Shown: in pieces, positions 1 through 13,700 of the stretch
Numbering within the stretch: position 1 is the first letter of the stretch
Layout: every line of letters starts with the position of its first letter
NCBI GenBank assembly: GCA_009869945.1
Contig: WIXG01000097.1
Location: 62,001 to 126,000, forward strand
Length of the DNA stretch: 64,000 bases
Direction of reading: 5' to 3'
Source of the DNA: Mesaphorura yosii
Lineage: Eukaryota; Arthropoda; Collembola; Poduromorpha; Tullbergiidae
Notes under the pieces: model-generated
Told to the model about the DNA's origin: nothing
Databases searched by the model: none
What the model saw: only the letters and a program-made list of their open reading frames with translations
Position numbers and translations under genes: made by a program

Positions 1-3000
1 ATCCAAGGTCTTTAGTTCTAAGCCATTAAATTGTGCAACCGGAAGTGCGGTTACTGCAATCGAATATGCGTCTAGCCTGAATGGTGCAACCTGAAACAGA
101 ATTTCTCGCTAATTAAAAGGTTCAGGTCGTCGTGGAATGCAACCAGCAAGTCGTTTCGCAATCTGCAATGCGTAACGAGTGAGCCTTAGAAATACGGGAT
201 GCAGGTTATGCGTTTAGAATTCAAGAGATTGAGTTGATCATGAAAGATTGAATTGGCCTTCGTAGATTTCAAACGCTGGAAACGAACGGACGGTCCCAAA
301 CGGTTTCCTTTAATTATTCTAGAGCTCAGCGAATGTAATGCAGAGTTAATCTGAGTAATTGCGCAACGGAATGAAATACCGAACGCAAACTTGACGGCGA
401 ATCTAAAAGAATTCCCATCTCCGACTTTCGAAGATCTGATTCCTCTCTCGAATAATTGATGCTTAGCGGAGCGGCAGCACTCACTCCGAAAATAAATGAA
501 AACTCAAACACAACTGTTTCTGCTCAATAATTTTGTGAATATGTTTATTTACAAAGCAAAGGGGCGAATAAGAAGTTTTGATCTTTATAGTTTAAACGGT
601 GAACGCAGTCTGAAAGTTGTAAACTGAATTTTGTAAGAACAAGAATTGCAGCCGGAACGCCTGGGAAGATACAGCAAAACGACATGAAACCAAACATACA
701 AAACGGTACAAGCTACATAAATGAATTGAAGCGTCGGTTGCTAATTTACATGGCACAGTGGCAGTGCCGCGAACTCCCGTCACTGCATTGCATGAAAATG
801 CGTAGCGTTGCAACTGTGCATCAATTGCATCGTGTAATCTGCAATGTAATAATTATTGATGAAATTCCTGGGGTCCAACCTGATCAGTTTACTGAGTCTG
901 ACTGTCTGGGAGCCAAACATCCTGTGAACTAAATCCACGTGCCAGAAATGATAAATGATGAAATTTTCAAGGAGGAACCTGTCCCGACTGTGATTCGATT
1001 TTCATAATATTTCAGCAAAATAAAAACATGAATTTCGTTTTCATCGGATTGTTAGGGATTTAGGATGGACAAGGTTCTACGGAAGACGCAGACCGGAACA
1101 GGAACGTGTCGGCTTTAGCTTGGTTTAAGTAACTGTGTGCTATCGACTAATTCGCTGGCTCTGTTTCTCTTGTGAAACTGTTCCAGTCTGATTTTAAAAT
1201 TTACGGTAAAACACGAACCACTTTGGAAAATTGTTTTGTGTGAAAACCGTGAATTAAAATCTGCAGAAAAGAACGAGCTTGCAGTGGGGAACGCAAACCG
1301 CGCGAAAGCATACGGCGTACGGCGTGCACTACTTTCTCCGTGCACCATGATTGATTCATGAAATGATCTCAATATGTCACCCTCAGAATGAGTTATTGAG
1401 TTTCGCTTACAGCGAGCGCGCCAACGACGTGAGTGGTTGTTCCTTTCTGTATTAAACGTTTCCATGAATGAGTAAGTTGCTGTAACGGACTAACGCAGTC
1501 ACGAGCAGCATGTGCTCCAGACGTAGACACAGGATACAGGCTGAAATTCTGCTCAATCAATCTAGCTATGTGCAACTTCATTTTTGCGTCCCAGTTATTG
1601 ACCGAGACGTAGTAGGTATTTTTGTCTGGGATAAGGAAATGGCTTCCCGTAAATATGAATGGATTGTTTATGTATGTTCGGCAGCTGCGTAAGGGTTTTA
1701 TTTTTAGATTCTTCCAAACCTATATACATCTGAAACGCATTGTTCTGGTAATCTCATATTCTGCTGGTGGCAGTATTGGTGATGGATTTGGGCTTTTGTG
1801 ATGTGCGCATATTTCGCGATCCGGTATTTCGTCTGCCTTGCCATAAGTAGGTTAAACTAACAGCGCCATGAAGGAAGTGGGAATGCTTCGCAACAATCTG
1901 TTGTAAAATTTGTTGGATGCTTTTAGCATGCGACAGGAAGAGAGAACCGCGCTGCTATTAAGACAACTCGATGGCTTTAGGGGAAAGCAATCTGGCATCT
2001 AACTCGTGTAGAGAGCTTGTTTAGATCGTAATGAAATGTGAAAAGAATGTAAATGTGCGGAATACCTTGACGTATTTCTTTATGAGTTGTGATCAGCAGC
2101 ATTCTTCACCGCTTTCGGCAAAAACGTGAGATTCTGACGACAATTTGTCTTTGAATCTTGTACAATAAAGCGATGGTTCAGATGACCCAAATAAAATGCA
2201 TTGTGCATAAGTAACGTAGAGCTTTAGTTGATTACCAGTGTTGGCCTGGCCTGGGCCTGGCCGTTCCGATGGCAAGGATGATCTGGAGAAAGGGAACGGA
2301 AGGAAAGCAGCAAGTGGGCGAGGCAGCGGGATCGTAGGTGTCGTAAAATACGTAATGCCATTTCCAGACAGACAGACAGCGTTACTTAATACTCGAGACC
2401 AGCTGAGTGATTGTAAGCACTTATGCAATGTCTTGTCTGGCAGTTGAGAGGCCTCAGTTCCCTGCTGGATGGAGAAAGTTTCGATGTAGGACGCTAGTTT
2501 CCTTTGTTATTCTCTTCCCTGCAGTGTAATGCACTTGTACATCCTGTGGTTTTAGTGGAACTAAAATGCGAAAAATGGAACGCATTCTTGTACTTGCATA
2601 TTCTATTACGGTAATAGAATATCTATTTTTTGTTCGGTTCAACGAGTCCGGATCTTCTGCATTGCCTTGCCTAAAAATCTAGGCCAAACATTTCCGATTT
2701 CTCTTGAATGATCATTCTTCCTCAGCCTAAAAACAAGATCCATGGATTTATCCGCAGCAATTGATTGCAACTGTGAAAGAAGCCCCCAATGCAAGCCTGA
2801 ATGAAGAATTTGAACCAAGAGTTAAATAATTTAGTGTAAAGTTTCGCACGCATGGACATTTATCCCTGAAATGTTAGCTTGGCTCAGTTCATGAGACCAC
2901 AAGTGGTTTTCTCCAGCAATTCACATCAAAGTCCATGTCACGTTACTGCTATTCCTTCATTCGTTCGTCTCGCCATTGTCATTCTCATGTGGTCATGTCT

Positions 3001-4742
3001 GCCCCATTTCAGGAATCGACCGACCTTCGACTACTTCACACTGCCACAGAATAGAGCAAGAGCAAGGCATGAATTTTGGATGATATTGTGCAGGGACAAA
3101 TCTCTCTGCAAGCCATCCAGACGTTTGAAGTCTACTATTCGCACGATTCTGTAGTCCCACGCCACGCATTTCTCTGTGTCCACCGGTCCGAGATGTTTAA
3201 TCAAGCTCATTAAATATTTGGCTCGTACTTTAGCCTGTGTACCACGGTCGCCTCTCAGTCTTTTAGTCATTGGTGGCTGATGCAGAGCTCTTTCGTTCGC
3301 TCGTTCTTTGAAGGTTTACAATAAACACGAAACTTGATAGCGTAAGCAACAGTATCGTGCGTTTGCTTTCGTGTCGTTTCCGCCAAATGAATAAATACGT
3401 CACGAAAGTTTATCGTTTACACGCGACAAACAAAACGACGTCATCTCTTGTGTTGCCGGTTGCTGCTAATGCATAGGAACCCATTTGCAGGATTGTTGAC
3501 GGGAAAGTCAATGCGCAATGGCACATTGTGTACACAAAAAGAATTAATTAACTTGCCATTTAGCAACCATCTCGGAAAAAACATGTCTCTCGTTATGAAA
3601 CTTGAGGTACGCTTTGTAAGTACGCCTCCGCGACTGATTGCTTCTGCTTTCTTCCCACGAGGGACTTTACTCGCCCGTGCACACTTGCAGGTAGCCAAAA
3701 GCCTTTCATACTCGTGATTGAATTTCCATCGAAATGGGGCACGTTGTGCCATATTTTGCTTTTGTGGGTTGAAGTAATCCCAAAGATCTAAGAAGATCTT
3801 CGTAAATCCACCTCCAACGCTCCGTGTCCGTGACTACCGCCATACTTTCGCTTTTACCCGTGCGGAGCGGGCGGTCGACCTTCAGGTCCACAAAAAATAA
3901 TGATAACAACGAAGTCAAGCATGTTTTCATACGTAGAATATTTATTTGTGTTTCAAAACCCACACGCACACTGCAGCTCTGGCGCACTCCACGCCATAAT
4001 AAAGTTTTCTGATCCATTTTTTGTATCCGCGCCCGAAGCTCGTGGCTGCTGGGTCTGCCCAACTAATCCCTCTTCAAGCCATTCAAGCATCCATCCTCCT
4101 AAAACCAAAAGACCATACACCACTTTTCCTGCTTGCTCAGTTAGCGGCTAAGTGCTCTCTAAATTGATGACCTATATTATATTTGTGTCTGCCTACTCCT
4201 GTGACTATGTCAATCGTCGGCCACCGGGCTCGTGTCCTGATTCATTAGGTTTGTGTTTCATCGCACGGTACCTTTGGAACGTATGGAAGTATGGAGTTTT
4301 TGCTGTGAAGTTCAGCGTTTAGATTATATGTTATCTGGAAATAGTCTCCGTCGGCCTTCCCATTTGATGATTTGTCAATTCTCGTTCGCCTGGGACGCAT
4401 GACTATGCACAAGGTTGCAAATTATTAAGGCCACAGCCAGAAATTCATTACATCAATGCTAAGCCATAAATTCATATGCGCATTGTTTATATTTACACAT
4501 TTGACAACCTTGTTTGAAATGTCATTTACGACTCCGCTCGTATTTGTTCAGCGTCACACCAGCACAAAGCACTCCTTTGAATTTAATCTCCGGTATTAAT
4601 TGCTATACGTGCGCCTGTGACGACGACTGTAATTTAAAATTTGATGGAGCATATCAAAAGCTGACACAGTACGTCCTAAATAGGTTTAATTAAAAATTTT
4701 GCTGCGCAGTTAATTAATCCCGTGTAACCTTTGGTTTTGCAG
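1..4742. other. No recognisable exon; upstream region or 5' intron of the diacylglycerol kinase
   Basis: All open frames here are short, lack family motifs and overlap one another on both strands. The stretch ends in a pyrimidine-rich acceptor just before the first PH-domain exon at 4743, so it is the 5' intron and/or upstream region of that gene. The first coding exon, with the start codon, may lie here unrecognised or outside the window. Confidence 0.6.
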
Positions 4743-7700
4743 ACCAGCCTGAAGGAAGGGTATCTCATGAAGCAGACGTCATCGTTTCAGAGGTGGCACC
4801 GACGGTACTTCAAAGTGAAGGGTCATTGCCTCTTCTACGCGAAGAATGAAAAGGTGAGTCCGAAATTCGCTACTTTCATCGGTTAAAATCCGTTTATCGG
4901 GCGTTTTTTAATGCCTGAGATCCATGCGTTGGAAGTCAAAATTGACAAAAGCCAATAGCCAACCCGGTTTATCACCCTGAACATACTCCAGTTGTTGAGT
5001 TCAGTAGAAAGCTTGTAACATTAATCTTATCTGACACCGCGTCGCAGTAGTCTATGAATTTTCTCCATATGTACTACGCAGTATTTATACGAGGAGATTA
5101 ATGTCCAATTTCCCAATAATAGATTGTTGGTTACACCACACTATTTATTATTTGCATATTCAAAGTTCGCCGTAATGGAAACTTTGACCTTTCTGGGCAC
5201 ATTTTTGCTACACAGTACATTGACTAGAGTGCACTATACTTTATGAATACAAATTATTCGTATCCTGACAAGCGAAACCCGGCTACATTTTACCGGGATT
5301 ATTAATAATCGCCCATATTAACGTTTTAATACCACCGCATCTTATCGCGAGTTTGTTGCTACTTTTGGGCACATACATAGTTTGTAAACAGACGTCGTCC
5401 GACTCGGCGGGCTGTCTCACATATTTACTATCAACATGAAAAATGAGGCAAAACCGACTGCGAATGGTTTGGAAGCTACAGCGTCATCGCGTTGGTTGGA
5501 AACGGGATTTCACTTTAGATTCGCGTTCATATTTTTTATTAAACTTTTGACGGAGACTTTCCTTTCGTGATTTATAAAGGTGGACTAGGTCTCATCAGGA
5601 AATATCGGCGTGTTTAATGTGACGAAAGCCATTTAATATTCACGCTCACACCGCACCATGCATTTATAGGAAGTAATTTCGTTCGACGCGGCGTCTCAGA
5701 AAAAGTCGTTTGTATATAAACGGCAATTCAGAGCCGACCGACCACAGTAGACGAGAGAGAAAGGTAGCAGGAAAAGTCGTATTAGTAATAGAGTCATATG
5801 CCTTAGCATACAATATTGGGCTCCAAGTTGTAGTAAGGTAAAAAAGGAAACTCGTGTTCGGTTCTGCAAACCAGAAACCACTTGCGCTTCATTACTTGAT
5901 TGAGACACAACGTGCGAGTTGTCTTCGTTCTGCTCAGAACCAAGCGACGCGCTTTCTCTTTGTTGGCACGTCGCACCAAGTGAGACTTTTCTTATTTTCT
6001 TCATGTTGGTTGTGAAGTGAATTTCGAAATGAGCTAAAATCAGTTCAAAATGACTTGGACCTGTTTTCTGCTTGTTGTGATTGAGTTATTGTAAAGTGGA
6101 CAGTTCAAATATGAAGAGGACGTCGAAGTCAACGTAATTCTCATCTCCACGAGTCAGCTGTTCAGTCATTAACACCGTGAACAGCGAAAGCTGGCCTTCA
6201 ACCAACAAAGCTGGTGAGCGAAATCCTCCTTGCGTTTTGTTGGTCAGGCATTTGTAGTGATTCATTGAAGTGTACGATCTGCGTACGTCATACGAGTCAC
6301 GCCAGTTCGAATTCGAAATCCAACTCGTATATTCCACGTAGATTGACAAGTATTTACACATTTAAACTTTTAATAGCTCCTGGCATTCAGTATGGTGATT
6401 CCAAGAAAAACTCAGCACGTATCAGCTTGATTTCTCTAGTGAAGCCTGTGCATGGCGTAGTTAAGGAAAGATCAGTTTCATTGCATCGTACAAATTGATC
6501 ATTAGTAATACAATGCATGGGTTTCTTTCCCCAAACTTTAAGCACAGAAAAGTCAGGACGACTAAATAAAGATGCACTTGTGCGTATTCAACTTTCGGGT
6601 CCTCTTACACTAAGTGACAGTTTAGTGTGGTCCAAGGAAGAAAATCTCGGTCGTTTCTTTTGAGATGGTGAAAGATGACGAATCATTAAAAAAAAAAGAA
6701 GGGGACATGAAATCTGATCCGGTGCGCGAGGGCAGGAGAAGACCGGAAAGTTCTTTCCACGTTTCTACCGCTCAACCGCGAGCTGATATAAGTTCATTGT
6801 TCAGTCGCAAAAGTTAATAGTGGGTAGAGTCGCGGGAGGATGGTTTAATTTGGTGAAACCTGAGAGAAAATGAGAAACATAAGGACAATTCAACATGAGG
6901 ATTGCATTTTGCGTACTTTATGTGTTGCGTCGTATGGAGGCGTTCAGGCTTTTACGGTAGTACCTGATTGCGGAGATTTACAGGCAAGAAAGTTAATAGA
7001 CGCTTGACGCTATATCTGTTGAACTACTTTAATGGTCTTGCAATTATTCAAGAGTTGAATATGCTCGCTAGCGGTTGCTGTTCCCTACTGCTTGTATTTA
7101 TCGATAACATCGTCGTCGGAAGCATCCGCTTCAATTTCCTGGAACAGACAATGTTTGCGTGTGGACTGACGGACCGAGACTTGCTTTCTAAAATAGGCAG
7201 CATTTCATGCACTTGCATGCAAATTCGTGAATTTGCAATTCGCTTGTCCTACCCGTCCAACCTCCAAGCGAAGCGCCAGCCACGCGAACTTTGATCAAAT
7301 AAATACATAAATGATTTCACGGAAACAGAAAAGAACTGTTTGTCTGATTGCAATCCACTTTGCATGCGCCGTGCTCCCGTATGCAAAACTTCCACTTGCG
7401 ACTCGGTACTCGAAAGAGCTTTTAGCGATTTCACTAGAAAATCAAAAAAAAGAACTGTGAATAAGCGAATGCGATTTTTTGCGTTTCAAATTGCGCAGAG
7501 CATGTTACACTGTTTACCATTTTGCTAAAACTCAAATATGAATATTCAAGAACTTTTCTTCGCTTTCTTTTCTTTTCTTTTTGAGCGTCTTATTAGCTGA
7601 AGCTTTTCTGGTGTGTTCTTTAGTTTTTACAATTTACTGATTTCTAGCGTTGTTCACGCATTCTGAGCAATCATGTCACGCTCTGTTGAGTGGACTTTGT

Positions 7701-10700
7701 TGTGTTGATGTATTGACAGTCTGTCTCGCCTGTCAAGAAGCTTCGCGACAAGAGTCAAGGTTGGCCTTGTGCTTGTTGTGACAATGACTTGAGTATTTGA
7801 GTCTACATTATTAACCTAATTGAATAAGCTCAGTTAAGACCAGTCGCTGCTGGCTTCAAAGACTGAATGCATTTTACTGTTTTCTAAGCAAGCTATTTGA
7901 TTTTGACTGTCAGATTTACTCAAGCTTTCGATTGAGACTTTAAGTCCTTGCAGGGTTGTAATGCACAAATCCAATTCGTCCTTGACTGACTGACTGACGC
8001 ATTTTAAGTGGAAGCTGGGTTTGTTGTAAAAGTACCAGAGCTCCAGCTATTTTTTTAAAAATTGGGTCTCGATTCTTTAAACATGCCACGCAACGACTAC
8101 AACGTTGCATGACCTCAGAGGGCAAGTTTGCTTGACAGCTTAAAGGCAACAATAAGAAAAGTTTTGAGCAAGTACACGAAAGTTTTATATTCGTAAATTC
8201 GTGCTAAGCGTGTCCCTTCTGAACCGAGCTCTTGCGCAAACATTGTGCTAATTCGCATATTCCCACACATTTCGAGGAGCGGCAATTTCCAAGATCGCTC
8301 TCCTCGCGAGTTGCGAGTTGTGACTTTCTTTTCATTGCTTTTTACTAGTGTGGACACGGTTTTACTGTACACGGATTTATTATTTTGATTATTTGTCTTT
8401 GTACTCTTTGTGTGCTTGTCACCCATAATAAAATATGTAAAAGATTTACAACGTAGACTGCCGCATGCTGTCTACATTTCATTTCTTGTTTTTCTGCTCC
8501 TTGACTTTGATGGATGTATGCCGTGTTTGTAGTATTGTAAAGTTGTGACAGTAAAAATTTATCTTGGATCGAGCTAGGAGACTAAAACTACAAGGAGTCA
8601 CAATAAAGCAAAGCAACGTTTATGTATTTTGATGCTGTACAGTGAATGTGACATAAAATGAAGGTCCAAAACGTAAAACGATGCGACAGTCGTCTTAAAG
8701 CAAGAGAGAAGGCGAGCACTTGCTTAGCGCTCACCGAATTCGCACTCCAATAGCTGGACTGCGTACTACTTTCATAAATCCGCTGGATTACACGCGAGTA
8801 TGATTACCATACATTTATAGCACGCTACTCCGGATGAAAATATTTATGAGAATTTCCGAGCAACTTTTCTTTTTTGTCTTTGCTTCCCAATGAGCCCGAC
8901 CGACCCAATTGGAACTTTGTCCCGTGTGCCGCCAGAAAAAGTTGTCTCATCGTATAAACTCATCACAGCTTTCCGTCCTGGTTTCGCGTGCGTTTATGAA
9001 TGAGAGCGGCAGAAGTTTCGGGACTTTTATGCTCGGGTCCGTGTGAGCCAAAGGTGAATGTACCAGTTCGTGAAGTGCCAGTGATCTACTTTCGTGTTCT
9101 GCGCACAGCTTTACTTTTCTTATTACAAGTGTTATATTATCAGGCCTATTTTCATATGCAAACGGAAGTTATCAAGACAACTCTTGAAATAGGATGATGA
9201 TATATACTATTTTTAGAATCACAAACACGGGCCATAGAATTCATTGCAAACATGCGAGCCGAGGCTCAGCCTCGCTCTGCGTTTTCTGTTCACTACCATC
9301 TTATGGTCGCGGCTACTTTATTCGATGTTGATGGTTATGTTTACGCTCAAGTGTTGTGTTACGGGAGTTATAAATTGAATGAGGTTCTTGCCGTGGCTGT
9401 CGCAGCTCGGAGGCAGTAGAAAGGGATTAAGGAATGACGGCCCATTTATCACTTTTATTGTCACATCAAAAGTGTAGTCTGAGAAAGTCACTTGTGCGAC
9501 CATGCTTCTTGGAACTAGAATTAGGTCCTGACTTCTAGACGACGGACGGCGGCTGCCTTGTCTGGCTTCTCCCATCGTTTCAAATCCAGAGACGCAGTAC
9601 GACTTGACTCATTTCTCTTTTAATGGAAGACCAACATATGACAATGATTTACGTGAAAACGTGGCTTATTTTCGTATTTGCGTCCTGTAAGGCGAAGGTG
9701 ACCTGTCCTCCGTCTGAATTCGGGCCAGACGCGACGTATGGAAAAATTCTGGACAATGCAGGAAATTGTACTCATGCTTGAAGGAATGTGAAACGTTATT
9801 TTAGTGACGTGGACAAGTTATCAAATGTTCAGCATTTGCTAATCCTCTATCCACCTTTTGCTTACTGTATGAATATGAATAGACAGGAAAGGCAACCGAG
9901 GATTTATTTGTTTACTCAGTACAGCACAGCAGACATTTCTGCGTCTATTCAGGCATTCAGTTGAGATCCACACAGACCATTAAGCGGTGATGTGCTCAAT
10001 CTCAAAGTCAGGTCAATCATTACTGAACACGTTGAGTCTTTGCACCCACTAACATTTTGCTTTTATTTTTGTCTATTTTCAGGCGCAAATCTTTGATGAG
10101 ATCTCGTTGACGGAGCTGACAATCGCTGAAAGTTCCTCCAAAACTTTCAAACATTGTTTTCAGGTGAGTGCTTTCTTGTTTTTTGGTTTTGAGTTCCGGG
10201 AAGTTGCTATGATGAGTAAGCGCGACCACGATTCCACGTTCACGGGGTGACGTTGGCTCATTTCCCACGCGTTGTGATGTCGCGTAAGCGGCTTTCTCCG
10301 TCCTAATGTTCAAAGCTCGATTTGGGAGCAGGCGTTAGCTATTAATAAACAAAGCATTTGGAATTATGGACGAGCGCAGGTCCTGAGCTTGAAGCGGCCC
10401 TAACCGCCTCTCTTTTGATTCGGGGAAATGCGTTCCCGAGTGGCAAAACCTTCACTTTACTTTCTCTTTCTCTCCTCAGCATTCAGATCCGCTTTTACCC
10501 AAATAAATTGCAACTAGTTATAATCCCTAACTGTTCTGTTCTTAACAACTAAACGAAATGGTTGATGACAAAATAAAAATAAAATCCAAATGTGCATTCG
10601 GACTAGGGCTTAACAGGACGTTTCTTTTCATTGTCTCAACTTCCTTCATTACTTTCCTCCTTGGCTGCACTAACTTTCTCTGGTTCGTCGTTCGTCCCAT

Positions 10701-13700
10701 TATAAGCGGATTAGAATGTCCATCATTGTAATAAAAATTTAGTTTGAGGATTTTTATTGGAGTTGGAAGAAATAACCGTAAACTCCACTGCGCAAGCCTT
10801 TTAGTACAGACAACCTCAAATACGTAAGGTAGCACGTATTCTCACGAGGAATTTACGACCTGTCTAAATGGGTTGTGTCGTGAGACGTCTGGAAACGGGA
10901 CGACCAACTTCATTTAATTCATTTTGCCAGGAATGCGATTAGATGTCCAAAAGTGGGGTAATAAGTTTCTACTTTTCGTGATGACACGCTATGCACTGTC
11001 TTGGCCTGGTGTGGCGGCATGGGCAGTCCGGGCGAAGCCACTATCTTCACTTATTGACGTGATTTAATTGAGTATCTGGATGCACTCAATGTAGGTCTAG
11101 CCCGATGCTCGATATGGCACAGAGAGAAGTCCTGATAAAGGCAAAAGTAATGGAGAAAGTTTAACTCCGCGCATCGCTCTAATACGAGTTAAAATTACTC
11201 AAGTTAGAACTTGGCGTGCTGTAATCTTATTTAATTAGCGCCTGGATCTATTTCTGATTAAGCCGATTTTCACAACACTTTGCTTGTAGTGTAGTTCCGT
11301 ATACACGGATGACAAGTTAGCTGAATTCAGTTCTGAGGAAAGATTATGGCAACTTAGATCATTGCCTCGCCGGTCTTCGACTTAGCCGTTAATGAGAAAC
11401 TGGACTTTCGCCTTTTTAGGTTCGTGGAATTCAAGTATTTCATCGGAAACGGCTAATTTGATTTTAAAAGCGTTTAATTCACATGACAAGTAAAAGTTCT
11501 ACAGAGACTTGCAATTGGAATTTCAATCTCACACAGTCAAAACAATTTCAAAGTGCGTCACTGCTTTCTCTGGAAGAATCAACTTATCATTGGGCAGTCA
11601 GTTACAATTTATTACTGTCGTCTGCAGTGAAAGAAACTGCAGTGCAGGGTAGATTGAAAAAGAAATGATTCTTGGCATGCACTGCCTTCAATTTAATGTT
11701 TAGAACTGTTAGAACTTCTAAGCAGTAAAGATTGGTTCTGAGAAGAGGTTGTATCATTCTAAAGCATTTAGCGAAGCAATACGCTCGGTTTGAGTATTGC
11801 CCTTCCCGAAGCAATAATCGTATTACTCGTTCTTTGATCCTCCAAGTAAAGACTTTATTACCATAATTGTGTGCTCAAAGAATTAAATGATACCGCATTA
11901 GCATTTAGGAGGGAGGAAGAAAGTTTGGTGGGTTACTCTAATTATTTTATCACCGAAGTTTGAAAGGAAGAAATGATCCGCAATTATGCTCATTATGGAT
12001 TTCATGCCCGCAATGAGATACAAGACGAAAGCAGCTTATAATAAGTGTAATGGGTCAGTCAATAGAGCTTTGTAAGTAAAAGCACATTTACATTTATTTT
12101 AAGACTCAGAGACTCAAGAGCTTATCTCTTGTTACTCAACATCAAACGGACAAACTCTTAATATCTCTTCAGGTTTTGAAACGTTTAAATGAGTTACTGA
12201 TCAGGAACAGTCACACAAATCGAAAAGGACATAAAAGCTTCAGTAATGGAAGTTGTTGTACGCAGACTTAACCCTGAGCCCTCGTTTATAATTCAGTGTA
12301 TCTTTTAGAAATCTTTGTTAAATTATGCATCCAAGATAAACGTTCCGAGTCAACTTGGCGATAGAAAGGGTTTCACCACACAGGCACACTTTTCACAGGG
12401 CGCACGTGGAGCCTGCTTTTCTTTGTGATGTTTTCATCGTGACACTGACCATGGCATGGCTTTGCTGTGGCCAAACCTGTCAAACCATCTCCACGGGCAC
12501 AATTTATGCTTTATTGCGTATTGCGCTGTGATGTGCGAATACCAAAAATCGCCTCATTTACGGAGAAAGCAGAACAGAACTGTAGGAACAAGAAATTGTG
12601 CCTTGCTGGGCTCTGCTTGTTTGAATTGCACACTTCGAATCACTTTGCCTGGTTGTGTCCTCTTATTGCGATATTTGCCACGACCCTCAAATTATGACAC
12701 ATAATCACGCAATCGCTTTCTCCATATAAATAAAGGCAAAATGTATTTCTTGTCCTGCTTATTCTATGTGCAATTCGCGATTCTTCTTGTAATGCCACGC
12801 CATTCACGGTATCACGGTATCGTGTTATGTATGCACTTTTAGATTTATGCGTAGGATTAATACTCCTCATTGCCACAAGCGCGCTCGTGCCCCACGCCAC
12901 ATAATGCCGCTTCATTCTCATTCTGTGTCAAGGTAGAATAATTGATGAGGTGCTTTCTCAATGAGCCCTCGTATAACTTTCTCTCGCATATTTCGAAATG
13001 CCGTCGGATAGGATTTGAGGCCGACCTGCGGTCAGAGTGTCAAAGGCATATTTCACTCCGTTTTGGGCTGGAAAATTGGATAACGATAAATCGATAATGT
13101 CTTGTGCCTGTGATGGTCATTTTGAGAGCTCATCCTCCACACCCACCTTCGATTTTTGACTAAATCACGTCACATGAATATTGAATACTGAACAACAGAC
13201 AACGTCGTTGCACTAATGAGCCGTGGGAATCGAGAAATGCTGACAGCTTCCATTAATTTTGTTATAATCGTAGCGAAGCGTGGGTTCATGTTTTTACTTT
13301 TTTTGGCGTATCTCTGAGATTGAGCCTAGTAGAACGTTAAACGTATGAGTGCCGAAACTAAAGAACAGTGATCCAACAGTCCAAGTATTAGTTTGGGAGC
13401 TCTGGCACTGGATTTTCCTTGTAATGCTCTCAGAGAACTGGCCAAGGACGAATTGCTTAATTGCATACAGTGATGAGGTCCTTTGTTATTCCACGAGGAG
13501 CCTTTGTTTTAAATTGGATAAATAATTACATCTCAGACAACACGACGTGGGATTATTATTTACTTTCACTACTTGATTTATGGACACGGCCAACAATCTA
13601 GAAGAGGCTTTCCTCTCACCAAGCACCAAGAGCGATAATTTTCAGACATCTTACAGGAGAAAGTGTTACTTTCAGCTAACAAAGATTCATTCTCAGACGT

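Noticed and set aside
7979-7998. (GACT)n microsatellite as a functional repeat
   Set aside because: Only four to five units; too short to mean more than a simple repeat.
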